A stretch of 64,000 bases of DNA from Anomaloglossus baeobatrachus. Its lineage: Eukaryota; Chordata; Amphibia; Anura; Aromobatidae. Position numbers and translations under genes: made by a program. The stretch covers positions 1 through 64,000 of the forward strand of contig NW_027445240.1 of NCBI RefSeq assembly GCF_048569485.1. Direction: 5' to 3'. The notes under the pieces are model-generated. The model worked only from the letters and a program-made list of their open reading frames with translations. It searched no databases and was not told where the DNA came from. Positions 33,624 through 46,538 of the stretch are shown here, in pieces. Each line of letters begins with the position of its first letter. Within the stretch, counting starts at the first letter, position 1.

Positions 33624-33860
33624 GGCTGGTTCCTGCTTGAGTTCCCGGAGCTGGATCTTGGATTCTTCTCCGGGTGTCTTCTCCCGCTGTGTTCCTCCTC
33701 GAAGTTCCTCTGGTCTCCCCAAGTCTTCTCCGAGCCTTCGTCTTCTTGCTTCTTTCTGCCAAGCTCTTCTTCCGTCCGATCTCCCTCTTTCGGTCTCGGC
33801 TGGGCTTCGGAGCTTGTCTCCCTGATCGTATCTCGTCAAGTGTAGCTAGCTCAGTTTGTT
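33624..33860 (-). other. 5' untranslated region of LINE copy 1
   Basis: 237 bp from the 5' junction to the ORF1 ATG. It begins AACAAACTGAGCTAGC directly after U2 nt 52. I see no promoter of its own, in keeping with transcription from the adjoining U2 promoter. The ORF1 frame is open from a stop near 33848 onward. Confidence 0.7.
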
Positions 33861-33912
33861 CTGATAAGAACAGATACTACACTTGATCTTAGCCAAAAGG
33901 CCGAGAAGCGAT
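33861..33912 (-). pseudogene. RNU2: U2 snRNA unit 18, 5' part (nt 1-52)
   Basis: U2 nt 1-52 unchanged; nt 39-52 (33861-33874) are the second copy of the target duplication. The PSE at 33958-33975 and the upstream region are intact. A transcript begun here would carry 52 nt of U2 before the LINE. Confidence 0.96.
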
Positions 33913-35302
33913 AACCAGAATTGGTTTGGGCCTCGAGTGGCACCCTGGCCTATGCCGGACACATCTTAGGGAGAGAGAGCGAGAGGGAGACAAACCCACG
34001 CCTACACAAGACATTTTGTCACCCAAGCCAACCCTTGAAAAGGCTGCTTTGCAGAGCCAAAACAAGAAGAATGGTGCGTTTTGCAGCCGCCGCCCACTGC
34101 AATGAATCTGAATAACTCCTCCTTTAGGGCGCAAGCAACTCCCCTCCCCCTTGCAGTCTTTCCAATTCACGATACAAAAAGACGGACAGGACAGGTTGCC
34201 TGACTTTCCGTCACTGCCACCCTTTGCCATCCTTACCCGTAGAAAGCCCTTTCATCATCCCCAAACCCTAATCTTTTCCCTTTCCTTCCCAGCCCCCAAA
34301 CCCTGCCCTCTGTACCTTTCTCACCACCCGCTTCCCTTCTCCTGTCATCCCCCTACCACCCGGGAAAAAAAGAGATTGCCCCCTCCTTCCACTAGCCCAC
34401 CCTCCCACCCAAAGAACAACTTCTTCTGCGCAGCTTGTTTTCTAGGCAGCAGCGCTATTGTGATGTCATCGGGGGGCATTGTGACAAGCCGCCAGTGTTC
34501 CGTCTCTTCATGTTGTGCACAGTTCAAACGGAAAATACATCAACAGGCAGACTACAGAAAAGCTTACTATCAAAGGTTAGAGGGGGGCTTTCTCAGAGGG
34601 CTTTTTACAGTTTTTCTATTCCCAATTAGCCGTTTAAGTGTACTTATTGAAAGTAGTAATTCTTTCATAGGCCGCCCTTTCTTAGTATTTGACGTTCCTT
34701 ATATTGCGGTATGAGGCTTCGCAGTAGGTTGCAAACATTCATCACCCATGACTTTCCCCAATTGAGCTCAGAAGCTCAATGTCTATCATGACCTCTCTTT
34801 TAGAATGTCCAAGAGCAAGCAAACTATTCCTCCAGGAGAGGGCGCCAACAGACTACTAAAGAGATCATCATTACTCAAAGAAAACCCCAAAAACCAATGC
34901 ATGATAGGAATAAACAGGTAACTTTCTTTGGAGTGGAAGCGGAGAGATCGCACCAGATGCCAATTCTAGATGTTATCACACCTGTGGTCACTGCAGCAGC
35001 AGGTGAATCCACTTTGTCCAAAAGGGATCTATTCCATTCAATTGCAAATGATCTAGATAAGACAGAGAACTGCAGCACGGGGACATAGCCGAGTTGGTCA
35101 GGTTGAGTGGTGATGAGTTTGCTATTTGGATGAATAAAGAAAGTCAAAAGTGTGAAAGATAAAAAACAAAAGGAGGAAGTGTGAAAAGTGAATGGGCCAA
35201 ATTGAGGTGCATATGAAGACGTATGCTTTCTTCCAATTCATTAAATCGGGCTAATATGAATCAGGTGAATTGAGTTCTGCTTTTGGAAACTGGGTTAAGA
35301 AG

Positions 35303-35490
35303 GGGTGCACCGTTCCTGGAGGTACTGCAATACCAGGTCAATGCGTGGAGTGGACAGAGCAAGCTCTTTTTCCATCTCCCTGTTCTAAAAATCCATTTAA
35401 TATATGGTCCCCAGATAGGGGACGTATCAGATATTAAACTGATAAGAACAGATACTACACTTGATCTTAGCCAAAAGGCCGAGAAGCGAT
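35303..35490 (-). ncRNA. RNU2: U2 spliceosomal snRNA, unit 19
   Basis: Consensus 188-nt copy. PSE at 35536-35553, 3' box at 35276-35290. Its upstream spacer has an extra A at 35819-35820, about 330 bp from the start and outside known promoter elements. Confidence 0.98.
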
Positions 35491-36881
35491 AACCAGAATT
35501 GGTTTGGGCCTCGAGTGGCACCCTGGCCTATGCCGGACACATCTTAGGGAGAGAGAGCGAGAGGGAGACAAACCCACGCCTACACAAGACATTTTGTCAC
35601 CCAAGCCAACCCTTGAAAAGGCTGCTTTGCAGAGCCAAAACAAGAAGAATGGTGCGTTTTGCAGCCGCCGCCCACTGCAATGAATCTGAATAACTCCTCC
35701 TTTAGGGCGCAAGCAACTCCCCTCCCCCTTGCAGTCTTTCCAATTCACGATACAAAAAGACGGACAGGACAGGTTGCCTGACTTTCCGTCACTGCCACCC
35801 TTTGCCATCCTTACCCGTAAGAAAGCCCTTTCATCATCCCCAAACCCTAATCTTTTCCCTTTCCTTCCCAGCCCCCAAACCCTGCCCTCTGTACCTTTCT
35901 CACCACCCGCTTCCCTTCTCCTGTCATCCCCCTACCACCCGGGAAAAAAAGAGATTGCCCCCTCCTTCCACTAGCCCACCCTCCCACCCAAAGAACAACT
36001 TCTTCTGCGCAGCTTGTTTTCTAGGCAGCAGCGCTATTGTGATGTCATCGGGGGGCATTGTGACAAGCCGCCAGTGTTCCGTCTCTTCATGTTGTGCACA
36101 GTTCAAACGGAAAATACATCAACAGGCAGACTACAGAAAAGCTTACTATCAAAGGTTAGAGGGGGGCTTTCTCAGAGGGCTTTTTACAGTTTTTCTATTC
36201 CCAATTAGCCGTTTAAGTGTACTTATTGAAAGTAGTAATTCTTTCATAGGCCGCCCTTTCTTAGTATTTGACGTTCCTTATATTGCGGTATGAGGCTTCG
36301 CAGTAGGTTGCAAACATTCATCACCCATGACTTTCCCCAATTGAGCTCAGAAGCTCAATGTCTATCATGACCTCTCTTTTAGAATGTCCAAGAGCAAGCA
36401 AACTATTCCTCCAGGAGAGGGCGCCAACAGACTACTAAAGAGATCATCATTACTCAAAGAAAACCCCAAAAACCAATGCATGATAGGAATAAACAGGTAA
36501 CTTTCTTTGGAGTGGAAGCGGAGAGATCGCACCAGATGCCAATTCTAGATGTTATCACACCTGTGGTCACTGCAGCAGCAGGTGAATCCACTTTGTCCAA
36601 AAGGGATCTATTCCATTCAATTGCAAATGATCTAGATAAGACAGAGAACTGCAGCACGGGGACATAGCCGAGTTGGTCAGGTTGAGTGGTGATGAGTTTG
36701 CTATTTGGATGAATAAAGAAAGTCAAAAGTGTGAAAGATAAAAAACAAAAGGAGGAAGTGTGAAAAGTGAATGGGCCAAATTGAGGTGCATATGAAGACG
36801 TATGCTTTCTTCCAATTCATTAAATCGGGCTAATATGAATCAGGTGAATTGAGTTCTGCTTTTGGAAACTGGGTTAAGAAG

Positions 36882-37069
36882 GGGTGCACCGTTCCTGGAG
36901 GTACTGCAATACCAGGTCAATGCGTGGAGTGGACAGAGCAAGCTCTTTTTCCATCTCCCTGTTCTAAAAATCCATTTAATATATGGTCCCCAGATAGGGG
37001 ACGTATCAGATATTAAACTGATAAGAACAGATACTACACTTGATCTTAGCCAAAAGGCCGAGAAGCGAT
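36882..37069 (-). ncRNA. RNU2: U2 spliceosomal snRNA, unit 20
   Basis: Consensus 188-nt copy. PSE at 37115-37132, 3' box at 36855-36869. Confidence 0.98.
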
Positions 37070-38459
37070 AACCAGAATTGGTTTGGGCCTCGAGTGGCAC
37101 CCTGGCCTATGCCGGACACATCTTAGGGAGAGAGAGCGAGAGGGAGACAAACCCACGCCTACACAAGACATTTTGTCACCCAAGCCAACCCTTGAAAAGG
37201 CTGCTTTGCAGAGCCAAAACAAGAAGAATGGTGCGTTTTGCAGCCGCCGCCCACTGCAATGAATCTGAATAACTCCTCCTTTAGGGCGCAAGCAACTCCC
37301 CTCCCCCTTGCAGTCTTTCCAATTCACGATACAAAAAGACGGACAGGACAGGTTGCCTGACTTTCCGTCACTGCCACCCTTTGCCATCCTTACCCGTAGA
37401 AAGCCCTTTCATCATCCCCAAACCCTAATCTTTTCCCTTTCCTTCCCAGCCCCCAAACCCTGCCCTCTGTACCTTTCTCACCACCCGCTTCCCTTCTCCT
37501 GTCATCCCCCTACCACCCGGGAAAAAAAGAGATTGCCCCCTCCTTCCACTAGCCCACCCTCCCACCCAAAGAACAACTTCTTCTGCGCAGCTTGTTTTCT
37601 AGGCAGCAGCGCTATTGTGATGTCATCGGGGGGCATTGTGACAAGCCGCCAGTGTTCCGTCTCTTCATGTTGTGCACAGTTCAAACGGAAAATACATCAA
37701 CAGGCAGACTACAGAAAAGCTTACTATCAAAGGTTAGAGGGGGGCTTTCTCAGAGGGCTTTTTACAGTTTTTCTATTCCCAATTAGCCGTTTAAGTGTAC
37801 TTATTGAAAGTAGTAATTCTTTCATAGGCCGCCCTTTCTTAGTATTTGACGTTCCTTATATTGCGGTATGAGGCTTCGCAGTAGGTTGCAAACATTCATC
37901 ACCCATGACTTTCCCCAATTGAGCTCAGAAGCTCAATGTCTATCATGACCTCTCTTTTAGAATGTCCAAGAGCAAGCAAACTATTCCTCCAGGAGAGGGC
38001 GCCAACAGACTACTAAAGAGATCATCATTACTCAAAGAAAACCCCAAAAACCAATGCATGATAGGAATAAACAGGTAACTTTCTTTGGAGTGGAAGCGGA
38101 GAGATCGCACCAGATGCCAATTCTAGATGTTATCACACCTGTGGTCACTGCAGCAGCAGGTGAATCCACTTTGTCCAAAAGGGATCTATTCCATTCAATT
38201 GCAAATGATCTAGATAAGACAGAGAACTGCAGCACGGGGACATAGCCGAGTTGGTCAGGTTGAGTGGTGATGAGTTTGCTATTTGGATGAATAAAGAAAG
38301 TCAAAAGTGTGAAAGATAAAAAACAAAAGGAGGAAGTGTGAAAAGTGAATGGGCCAAATTGAGGTGCATATGAAGACGTATGCTTTCTTCCAATTCATTA
38401 AATCGGGCTAATATGAATCAGGTGAATTGAGTTCTGCTTTTGGAAACTGGGTTAAGAAG

Positions 38460-38647
38460 GGGTGCACCGTTCCTGGAGGTACTGCAATACCAGGTCAATG
38501 CGTGGAGTGGACAGAGCAAGCTCTTTTTCCATCTCCCTGTTCTAAAAATCCATTTAATATATGGTCCCCAGATAGGGGACGTATCAGATATTAAACTGAT
38601 AAGAACAGATACTACACTTGATCTTAGCCAAAAGGCCGAGAAGCGAT
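38460..38647 (-). ncRNA. RNU2: U2 spliceosomal snRNA, unit 21
   Basis: Consensus 188-nt copy. PSE at 38693-38710, 3' box at 38433-38447. Confidence 0.98.
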
Positions 38648-40037
38648 AACCAGAATTGGTTTGGGCCTCGAGTGGCACCCTGGCCTATGCCGGACACATC
38701 TTAGGGAGAGAGAGCGAGAGGGAGACAAACCCACGCCTACACAAGACATTTTGTCACCCAAGCCAACCCTTGAAAAGGCTGCTTTGCAGAGCCAAAACAA
38801 GAAGAATGGTGCGTTTTGCAGCCGCCGCCCACTGCAATGAATCTGAATAACTCCTCCTTTAGGGCGCAAGCAACTCCCCTCCCCCTTGCAGTCTTTCCAA
38901 TTCACGATACAAAAAGACGGACAGGACAGGTTGCCTGACTTTCCGTCACTGCCACCCTTTGCCATCCTTACCCGTAGAAAGCCCTTTCATCATCCCCAAA
39001 CCCTAATCTTTTCCCTTTCCTTCCCAGCCCCCAAACCCTGCCCTCTGTACCTTTCTCACCACCCGCTTCCCTTCTCCTGTCATCCCCCTACCACCCGGGA
39101 AAAAAAGAGATTGCCCCCTCCTTCCACTAGCCCACCCTCCCACCCAAAGAACAACTTCTTCTGCGCAGCTTGTTTTCTAGGCAGCAGCGCTATTGTGATG
39201 TCATCGGGGGGCATTGTGACAAGCCGCCAGTGTTCCGTCTCTTCATGTTGTGCACAGTTCAAACGGAAAATACATCAACAGGCAGACTACAGAAAAGCTT
39301 ACTATCAAAGGTTAGAGGGGGGCTTTCTCAGAGGGCTTTTTACAGTTTTTCTATTCCCAATTAGCCGTTTAAGTGTACTTATTGAAAGTAGTAATTCTTT
39401 CATAGGCCGCCCTTTCTTAGTATTTGACGTTCCTTATATTGCGGTATGAGGCTTCGCAGTAGGTTGCAAACATTCATCACCCATGACTTTCCCCAATTGA
39501 GCTCAGAAGCTCAATGTCTATCATGACCTCTCTTTTAGAATGTCCAAGAGCAAGCAAACTATTCCTCCAGGAGAGGGCGCCAACAGACTACTAAAGAGAT
39601 CATCATTACTCAAAGAAAACCCCAAAAACCAATGCATGATAGGAATAAACAGGTAACTTTCTTTGGAGTGGAAGCGGAGAGATCGCACCAGATGCCAATT
39701 CTAGATGTTATCACACCTGTGGTCACTGCAGCAGCAGGTGAATCCACTTTGTCCAAAAGGGATCTATTCCATTCAATTGCAAATGATCTAGATAAGACAG
39801 AGAACTGCAGCACGGGGACATAGCCGAGTTGGTCAGGTTGAGTGGTGATGAGTTTGCTATTTGGATGAATAAAGAAAGTCAAAAGTGTGAAAGATAAAAA
39901 ACAAAAGGAGGAAGTGTGAAAAGTGAATGGGCCAAATTGAGGTGCATATGAAGACGTATGCTTTCTTCCAATTCATTAAATCGGGCTAATATGAATCAGG
40001 TGAATTGAGTTCTGCTTTTGGAAACTGGGTTAAGAAG

Positions 40038-40225
40038 GGGTGCACCGTTCCTGGAGGTACTGCAATACCAGGTCAATGCGTGGAGTGGACAGAGCAAGCT
40101 CTTTTTCCATCTCCCTGTTCTAAAAATCCATTTAATATATGGTCCCCAGATAGGGGACGTATCAGATATTAAACTGATAAGAACAGATACTACACTTGAT
40201 CTTAGCCAAAAGGCCGAGAAGCGAT
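40038..40225 (-). ncRNA. RNU2: U2 spliceosomal snRNA, unit 22
   Basis: Consensus 188-nt copy. PSE at 40271-40288, 3' box at 40011-40025. An extra T at 40460 lies about -235, just above the candidate distal element. Confidence 0.98.
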
Positions 40226-41616
40226 AACCAGAATTGGTTTGGGCCTCGAGTGGCACCCTGGCCTATGCCGGACACATCTTAGGGAGAGAGAGCGAGAGGG
40301 AGACAAACCCACGCCTACACAAGACATTTTGTCACCCAAGCCAACCCTTGAAAAGGCTGCTTTGCAGAGCCAAAACAAGAAGAATGGTGCGTTTTGCAGC
40401 CGCCGCCCACTGCAATGAATCTGAATAACTCCTCCTTTAGGGCGCAAGCAACTCCCCTCTCCCCTTGCAGTCTTTCCAATTCACGATACAAAAAGACGGA
40501 CAGGACAGGTTGCCTGACTTTCCGTCACTGCCACCCTTTGCCATCCTTACCCGTAGAAAGCCCTTTCATCATCCCCAAACCCTAATCTTTTCCCTTTCCT
40601 TCCCAGCCCCCAAACCCTGCCCTCTGTACCTTTCTCACCACCCGCTTCCCTTCTCCTGTCATCCCCCTACCACCCGGGAAAAAAAGAGATTGCCCCCTCC
40701 TTCCACTAGCCCACCCTCCCACCCAAAGAACAACTTCTTCTGCGCAGCTTGTTTTCTAGGCAGCAGCGCTATTGTGATGTCATCGGGGGGCATTGTGACA
40801 AGCCGCCAGTGTTCCGTCTCTTCATGTTGTGCACAGTTCAAACGGAAAATACATCAACAGGCAGACTACAGAAAAGCTTACTATCAAAGGTTAGAGGGGG
40901 GCTTTCTCAGAGGGCTTTTTACAGTTTTTCTATTCCCAATTAGCCGTTTAAGTGTACTTATTGAAAGTAGTAATTCTTTCATAGGCCGCCCTTTCTTAGT
41001 ATTTGACGTTCCTTATATTGCGGTATGAGGCTTCGCAGTAGGTTGCAAACATTCATCACCCATGACTTTCCCCAATTGAGCTCAGAAGCTCAATGTCTAT
41101 CATGACCTCTCTTTTAGAATGTCCAAGAGCAAGCAAACTATTCCTCCAGGAGAGGGCGCCAACAGACTACTAAAGAGATCATCATTACTCAAAGAAAACC
41201 CCAAAAACCAATGCATGATAGGAATAAACAGGTAACTTTCTTTGGAGTGGAAGCGGAGAGATCGCACCAGATGCCAATTCTAGATGTTATCACACCTGTG
41301 GTCACTGCAGCAGCAGGTGAATCCACTTTGTCCAAAAGGGATCTATTCCATTCAATTGCAAATGATCTAGATAAGACAGAGAACTGCAGCACGGGGACAT
41401 AGCCGAGTTGGTCAGGTTGAGTGGTGATGAGTTTGCTATTTGGATGAATAAAGAAAGTCAAAAGTGTGAAAGATAAAAAACAAAAGGAGGAAGTGTGAAA
41501 AGTGAATGGGCCAAATTGAGGTGCATATGAAGACGTATGCTTTCTTCCAATTCATTAAATCGGGCTAATATGAATCAGGTGAATTGAGTTCTGCTTTTGG
41601 AAACTGGGTTAAGAAG

Positions 41617-41804
41617 GGGTGCACCGTTCCTGGAGGTACTGCAATACCAGGTCAATGCGTGGAGTGGACAGAGCAAGCTCTTTTTCCATCTCCCTGTTCT
41701 AAAAATCCATTTAATATATGGTCCCCAGATAGGGGACGTATCAGATATTAAACTGATAAGAACAGATACTACACTTGATCTTAGCCAAAAGGCCGAGAAG
41801 CGAT
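41617..41804 (-). ncRNA. RNU2: U2 spliceosomal snRNA, unit 23
   Basis: Consensus 188-nt copy. PSE at 41850-41867, 3' box at 41590-41604. Confidence 0.98.
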
Positions 41805-43194
41805 AACCAGAATTGGTTTGGGCCTCGAGTGGCACCCTGGCCTATGCCGGACACATCTTAGGGAGAGAGAGCGAGAGGGAGACAAACCCACGCCTACACA
41901 AGACATTTTGTCACCCAAGCCAACCCTTGAAAAGGCTGCTTTGCAGAGCCAAAACAAGAAGAATGGTGCGTTTTGCAGCCGCCGCCCACTGCAATGAATC
42001 TGAATAACTCCTCCTTTAGGGCGCAAGCAACTCCCCTCCCCCTTGCAGTCTTTCCAATTCACGATACAAAAAGACGGACAGGACAGGTTGCCTGACTTTC
42101 CGTCACTGCCACCCTTTGCCATCCTTACCCGTAGAAAGCCCTTTCATCATCCCCAAACCCTAATCTTTTCCCTTTCCTTCCCAGCCCCCAAACCCTGCCC
42201 TCTGTACCTTTCTCACCACCCGCTTCCCTTCTCCTGTCATCCCCCTACCACCCGGGAAAAAAAGAGATTGCCCCCTCCTTCCACTAGCCCACCCTCCCAC
42301 CCAAAGAACAACTTCTTCTGCGCAGCTTGTTTTCTAGGCAGCAGCGCTATTGTGATGTCATCGGGGGGCATTGTGACAAGCCGCCAGTGTTCCGTCTCTT
42401 CATGTTGTGCACAGTTCAAACGGAAAATACATCAACAGGCAGACTACAGAAAAGCTTACTATCAAAGGTTAGAGGGGGGCTTTCTCAGAGGGCTTTTTAC
42501 AGTTTTTCTATTCCCAATTAGCCGTTTAAGTGTACTTATTGAAAGTAGTAATTCTTTCATAGGCCGCCCTTTCTTAGTATTTGACGTTCCTTATATTGCG
42601 GTATGAGGCTTCGCAGTAGGTTGCAAACATTCATCACCCATGACTTTCCCCAATTGAGCTCAGAAGCTCAATGTCTATCATGACCTCTCTTTTAGAATGT
42701 CCAAGAGCAAGCAAACTATTCCTCCAGGAGAGGGCGCCAACAGACTACTAAAGAGATCATCATTACTCAAAGAAAACCCCAAAAACCAATGCATGATAGG
42801 AATAAACAGGTAACTTTCTTTGGAGTGGAAGCGGAGAGATCGCACCAGATGCCAATTCTAGATGTTATCACACCTGTGGTCACTGCAGCAGCAGGTGAAT
42901 CCACTTTGTCCAAAAGGGATCTATTCCATTCAATTGCAAATGATCTAGATAAGACAGAGAACTGCAGCACGGGGACATAGCCGAGTTGGTCAGGTTGAGT
43001 GGTGATGAGTTTGCTATTTGGATGAATAAAGAAAGTCAAAAGTGTGAAAGATAAAAAACAAAAGGAGGAAGTGTGAAAAGTGAATGGGCCAAATTGAGGT
43101 GCATATGAAGACGTATGCTTTCTTCCAATTCATTAAATCGGGCTAATATGAATCAGGTGAATTGAGTTCTGCTTTTGGAAACTGGGTTAAGAAG

Positions 43195-43382
43195 GGGTGC
43201 ACCGTTCCTGGAGGTACTGCAATACCAGGTCAATGCGTGGAGTGGACAGAGCAAGCTCTTTTTCCATCTCCCTGTTCTAAAAATCCATTTAATATATGGT
43301 CCCCAGATAGGGGACGTATCAGATATTAAACTGATAAGAACAGATACTACACTTGATCTTAGCCAAAAGGCCGAGAAGCGAT
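43195..43382 (-). ncRNA. RNU2: U2 spliceosomal snRNA, unit 24
   Basis: Consensus 188-nt copy. PSE at 43428-43445, 3' box at 43168-43182. Confidence 0.98.
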
Positions 43383-44772
43383 AACCAGAATTGGTTTGGG
43401 CCTCGAGTGGCACCCTGGCCTATGCCGGACACATCTTAGGGAGAGAGAGCGAGAGGGAGACAAACCCACGCCTACACAAGACATTTTGTCACCCAAGCCA
43501 ACCCTTGAAAAGGCTGCTTTGCAGAGCCAAAACAAGAAGAATGGTGCGTTTTGCAGCCGCCGCCCACTGCAATGAATCTGAATAACTCCTCCTTTAGGGC
43601 GCAAGCAACTCCCCTCCCCCTTGCAGTCTTTCCAATTCACGATACAAAAAGACGGACAGGACAGGTTGCCTGACTTTCCGTCACTGCCACCCTTTGCCAT
43701 CCTTACCCGTAGAAAGCCCTTTCATCATCCCCAAACCCTAATCTTTTCCCTTTCCTTCCCAGCCCCCAAACCCTGCCCTCTGTACCTTTCTCACCACCCG
43801 CTTCCCTTCTCCTGTCATCCCCCTACCACCCGGGAAAAAAAGAGATTGCCCCCTCCTTCCACTAGCCCACCCTCCCACCCAAAGAACAACTTCTTCTGCG
43901 CAGCTTGTTTTCTAGGCAGCAGCGCTATTGTGATGTCATCGGGGGGCATTGTGACAAGCCGCCAGTGTTCCGTCTCTTCATGTTGTGCACAGTTCAAACG
44001 GAAAATACATCAACAGGCAGACTACAGAAAAGCTTACTATCAAAGGTTAGAGGGGGGCTTTCTCAGAGGGCTTTTTACAGTTTTTCTATTCCCAATTAGC
44101 CGTTTAAGTGTACTTATTGAAAGTAGTAATTCTTTCATAGGCCGCCCTTTCTTAGTATTTGACGTTCCTTATATTGCGGTATGAGGCTTCGCAGTAGGTT
44201 GCAAACATTCATCACCCATGACTTTCCCCAATTGAGCTCAGAAGCTCAATGTCTATCATGACCTCTCTTTTAGAATGTCCAAGAGCAAGCAAACTATTCC
44301 TCCAGGAGAGGGCGCCAACAGACTACTAAAGAGATCATCATTACTCAAAGAAAACCCCAAAAACCAATGCATGATAGGAATAAACAGGTAACTTTCTTTG
44401 GAGTGGAAGCGGAGAGATCGCACCAGATGCCAATTCTAGATGTTATCACACCTGTGGTCACTGCAGCAGCAGGTGAATCCACTTTGTCCAAAAGGGATCT
44501 ATTCCATTCAATTGCAAATGATCTAGATAAGACAGAGAACTGCAGCACGGGGACATAGCCGAGTTGGTCAGGTTGAGTGGTGATGAGTTTGCTATTTGGA
44601 TGAATAAAGAAAGTCAAAAGTGTGAAAGATAAAAAACAAAAGGAGGAAGTGTGAAAAGTGAATGGGCCAAATTGAGGTGCATATGAAGACGTATGCTTTC
44701 TTCCAATTCATTAAATCGGGCTAATATGAATCAGGTGAATTGAGTTCTGCTTTTGGAAACTGGGTTAAGAAG

Positions 44773-44960
44773 GGGTGCACCGTTCCTGGAGGTACTGCAA
44801 TACCAGGTCAATGCGTGGAGTGGACAGAGCAAGCTCTTTTTCCATCTCCCTGTTCTAAAAATCCATTTAATATATGGTCCCCAGATAGGGGACGTATCAG
44901 ATATTAAACTGATAAGAACAGATACTACACTTGATCTTAGCCAAAAGGCCGAGAAGCGAT
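44773..44960 (-). ncRNA. RNU2: U2 spliceosomal snRNA, unit 25
   Basis: Consensus 188-nt copy. PSE at 45006-45023, 3' box at 44746-44760. Confidence 0.98.
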
Positions 44961-46350
44961 AACCAGAATTGGTTTGGGCCTCGAGTGGCACCCTGGCCTA
45001 TGCCGGACACATCTTAGGGAGAGAGAGCGAGAGGGAGACAAACCCACGCCTACACAAGACATTTTGTCACCCAAGCCAACCCTTGAAAAGGCTGCTTTGC
45101 AGAGCCAAAACAAGAAGAATGGTGCGTTTTGCAGCCGCCGCCCACTGCAATGAATCTGAATAACTCCTCCTTTAGGGCGCAAGCAACTCCCCTCCCCCTT
45201 GCAGTCTTTCCAATTCACGATACAAAAAGACGGACAGGACAGGTTGCCTGACTTTCCGTCACTGCCACCCTTTGCCATCCTTACCCGTAGAAAGCCCTTT
45301 CATCATCCCCAAACCCTAATCTTTTCCCTTTCCTTCCCAGCCCCCAAACCCTGCCCTCTGTACCTTTCTCACCACCCGCTTCCCTTCTCCTGTCATCCCC
45401 CTACCACCCGGGAAAAAAAGAGATTGCCCCCTCCTTCCACTAGCCCACCCTCCCACCCAAAGAACAACTTCTTCTGCGCAGCTTGTTTTCTAGGCAGCAG
45501 CGCTATTGTGATGTCATCGGGGGGCATTGTGACAAGCCGCCAGTGTTCCGTCTCTTCATGTTGTGCACAGTTCAAACGGAAAATACATCAACAGGCAGAC
45601 TACAGAAAAGCTTACTATCAAAGGTTAGAGGGGGGCTTTCTCAGAGGGCTTTTTACAGTTTTTCTATTCCCAATTAGCCGTTTAAGTGTACTTATTGAAA
45701 GTAGTAATTCTTTCATAGGCCGCCCTTTCTTAGTATTTGACGTTCCTTATATTGCGGTATGAGGCTTCGCAGTAGGTTGCAAACATTCATCACCCATGAC
45801 TTTCCCCAATTGAGCTCAGAAGCTCAATGTCTATCATGACCTCTCTTTTAGAATGTCCAAGAGCAAGCAAACTATTCCTCCAGGAGAGGGCGCCAACAGA
45901 CTACTAAAGAGATCATCATTACTCAAAGAAAACCCCAAAAACCAATGCATGATAGGAATAAACAGGTAACTTTCTTTGGAGTGGAAGCGGAGAGATCGCA
46001 CCAGATGCCAATTCTAGATGTTATCACACCTGTGGTCACTGCAGCAGCAGGTGAATCCACTTTGTCCAAAAGGGATCTATTCCATTCAATTGCAAATGAT
46101 CTAGATAAGACAGAGAACTGCAGCACGGGGACATAGCCGAGTTGGTCAGGTTGAGTGGTGATGAGTTTGCTATTTGGATGAATAAAGAAAGTCAAAAGTG
46201 TGAAAGATAAAAAACAAAAGGAGGAAGTGTGAAAAGTGAATGGGCCAAATTGAGGTGCATATGAAGACGTATGCTTTCTTCCAATTCATTAAATCGGGCT
46301 AATATGAATCAGGTGAATTGAGTTCTGCTTTTGGAAACTGGGTTAAGAAG

Positions 46351-46538
46351 GGGTGCACCGTTCCTGGAGGTACTGCAATACCAGGTCAATGCGTGGAGTG
46401 GACAGAGCAAGCTCTTTTTCCATCTCCCTGTTCTAAAAATCCATTTAATATATGGTCCCCAGATAGGGGACGTATCAGATATTAAACTGATAAGAACAGA
46501 TACTACACTTGATCTTAGCCAAAAGGCCGAGAAGCGAT
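46351..46538 (-). ncRNA. RNU2: U2 spliceosomal snRNA, unit 26
   Basis: Consensus 188-nt copy. PSE at 46584-46601, 3' box at 46324-46338. Confidence 0.98.

Larger units (their letters stand above)
28327..33860 (-). mobile_element. Keno-type U2-specific non-LTR retrotransposon, copy 1, full length
   Basis: A 5,534-bp LINE inserted in U2 unit 18 in the U2 direction. Order in element sense: 5' UTR (237 bp to the first good ATG), ORF1 with three zinc knuckles, a 35-bp gap, ORF2 (endonuclease plus reverse transcriptase), a 327-bp 3' UTR, and a tail of six A. It is flanked by the 14-bp duplication of U2 nt 39-52. The Tx1 clade has several target-specific families, and Keno is the one described from U2 genes of fish; site and protein content agree. 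Both frames are open and all catalytic motifs checked are present, so it looks recent and possibly active. It differs from copy 2 by few bases. Confidence 0.93.
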
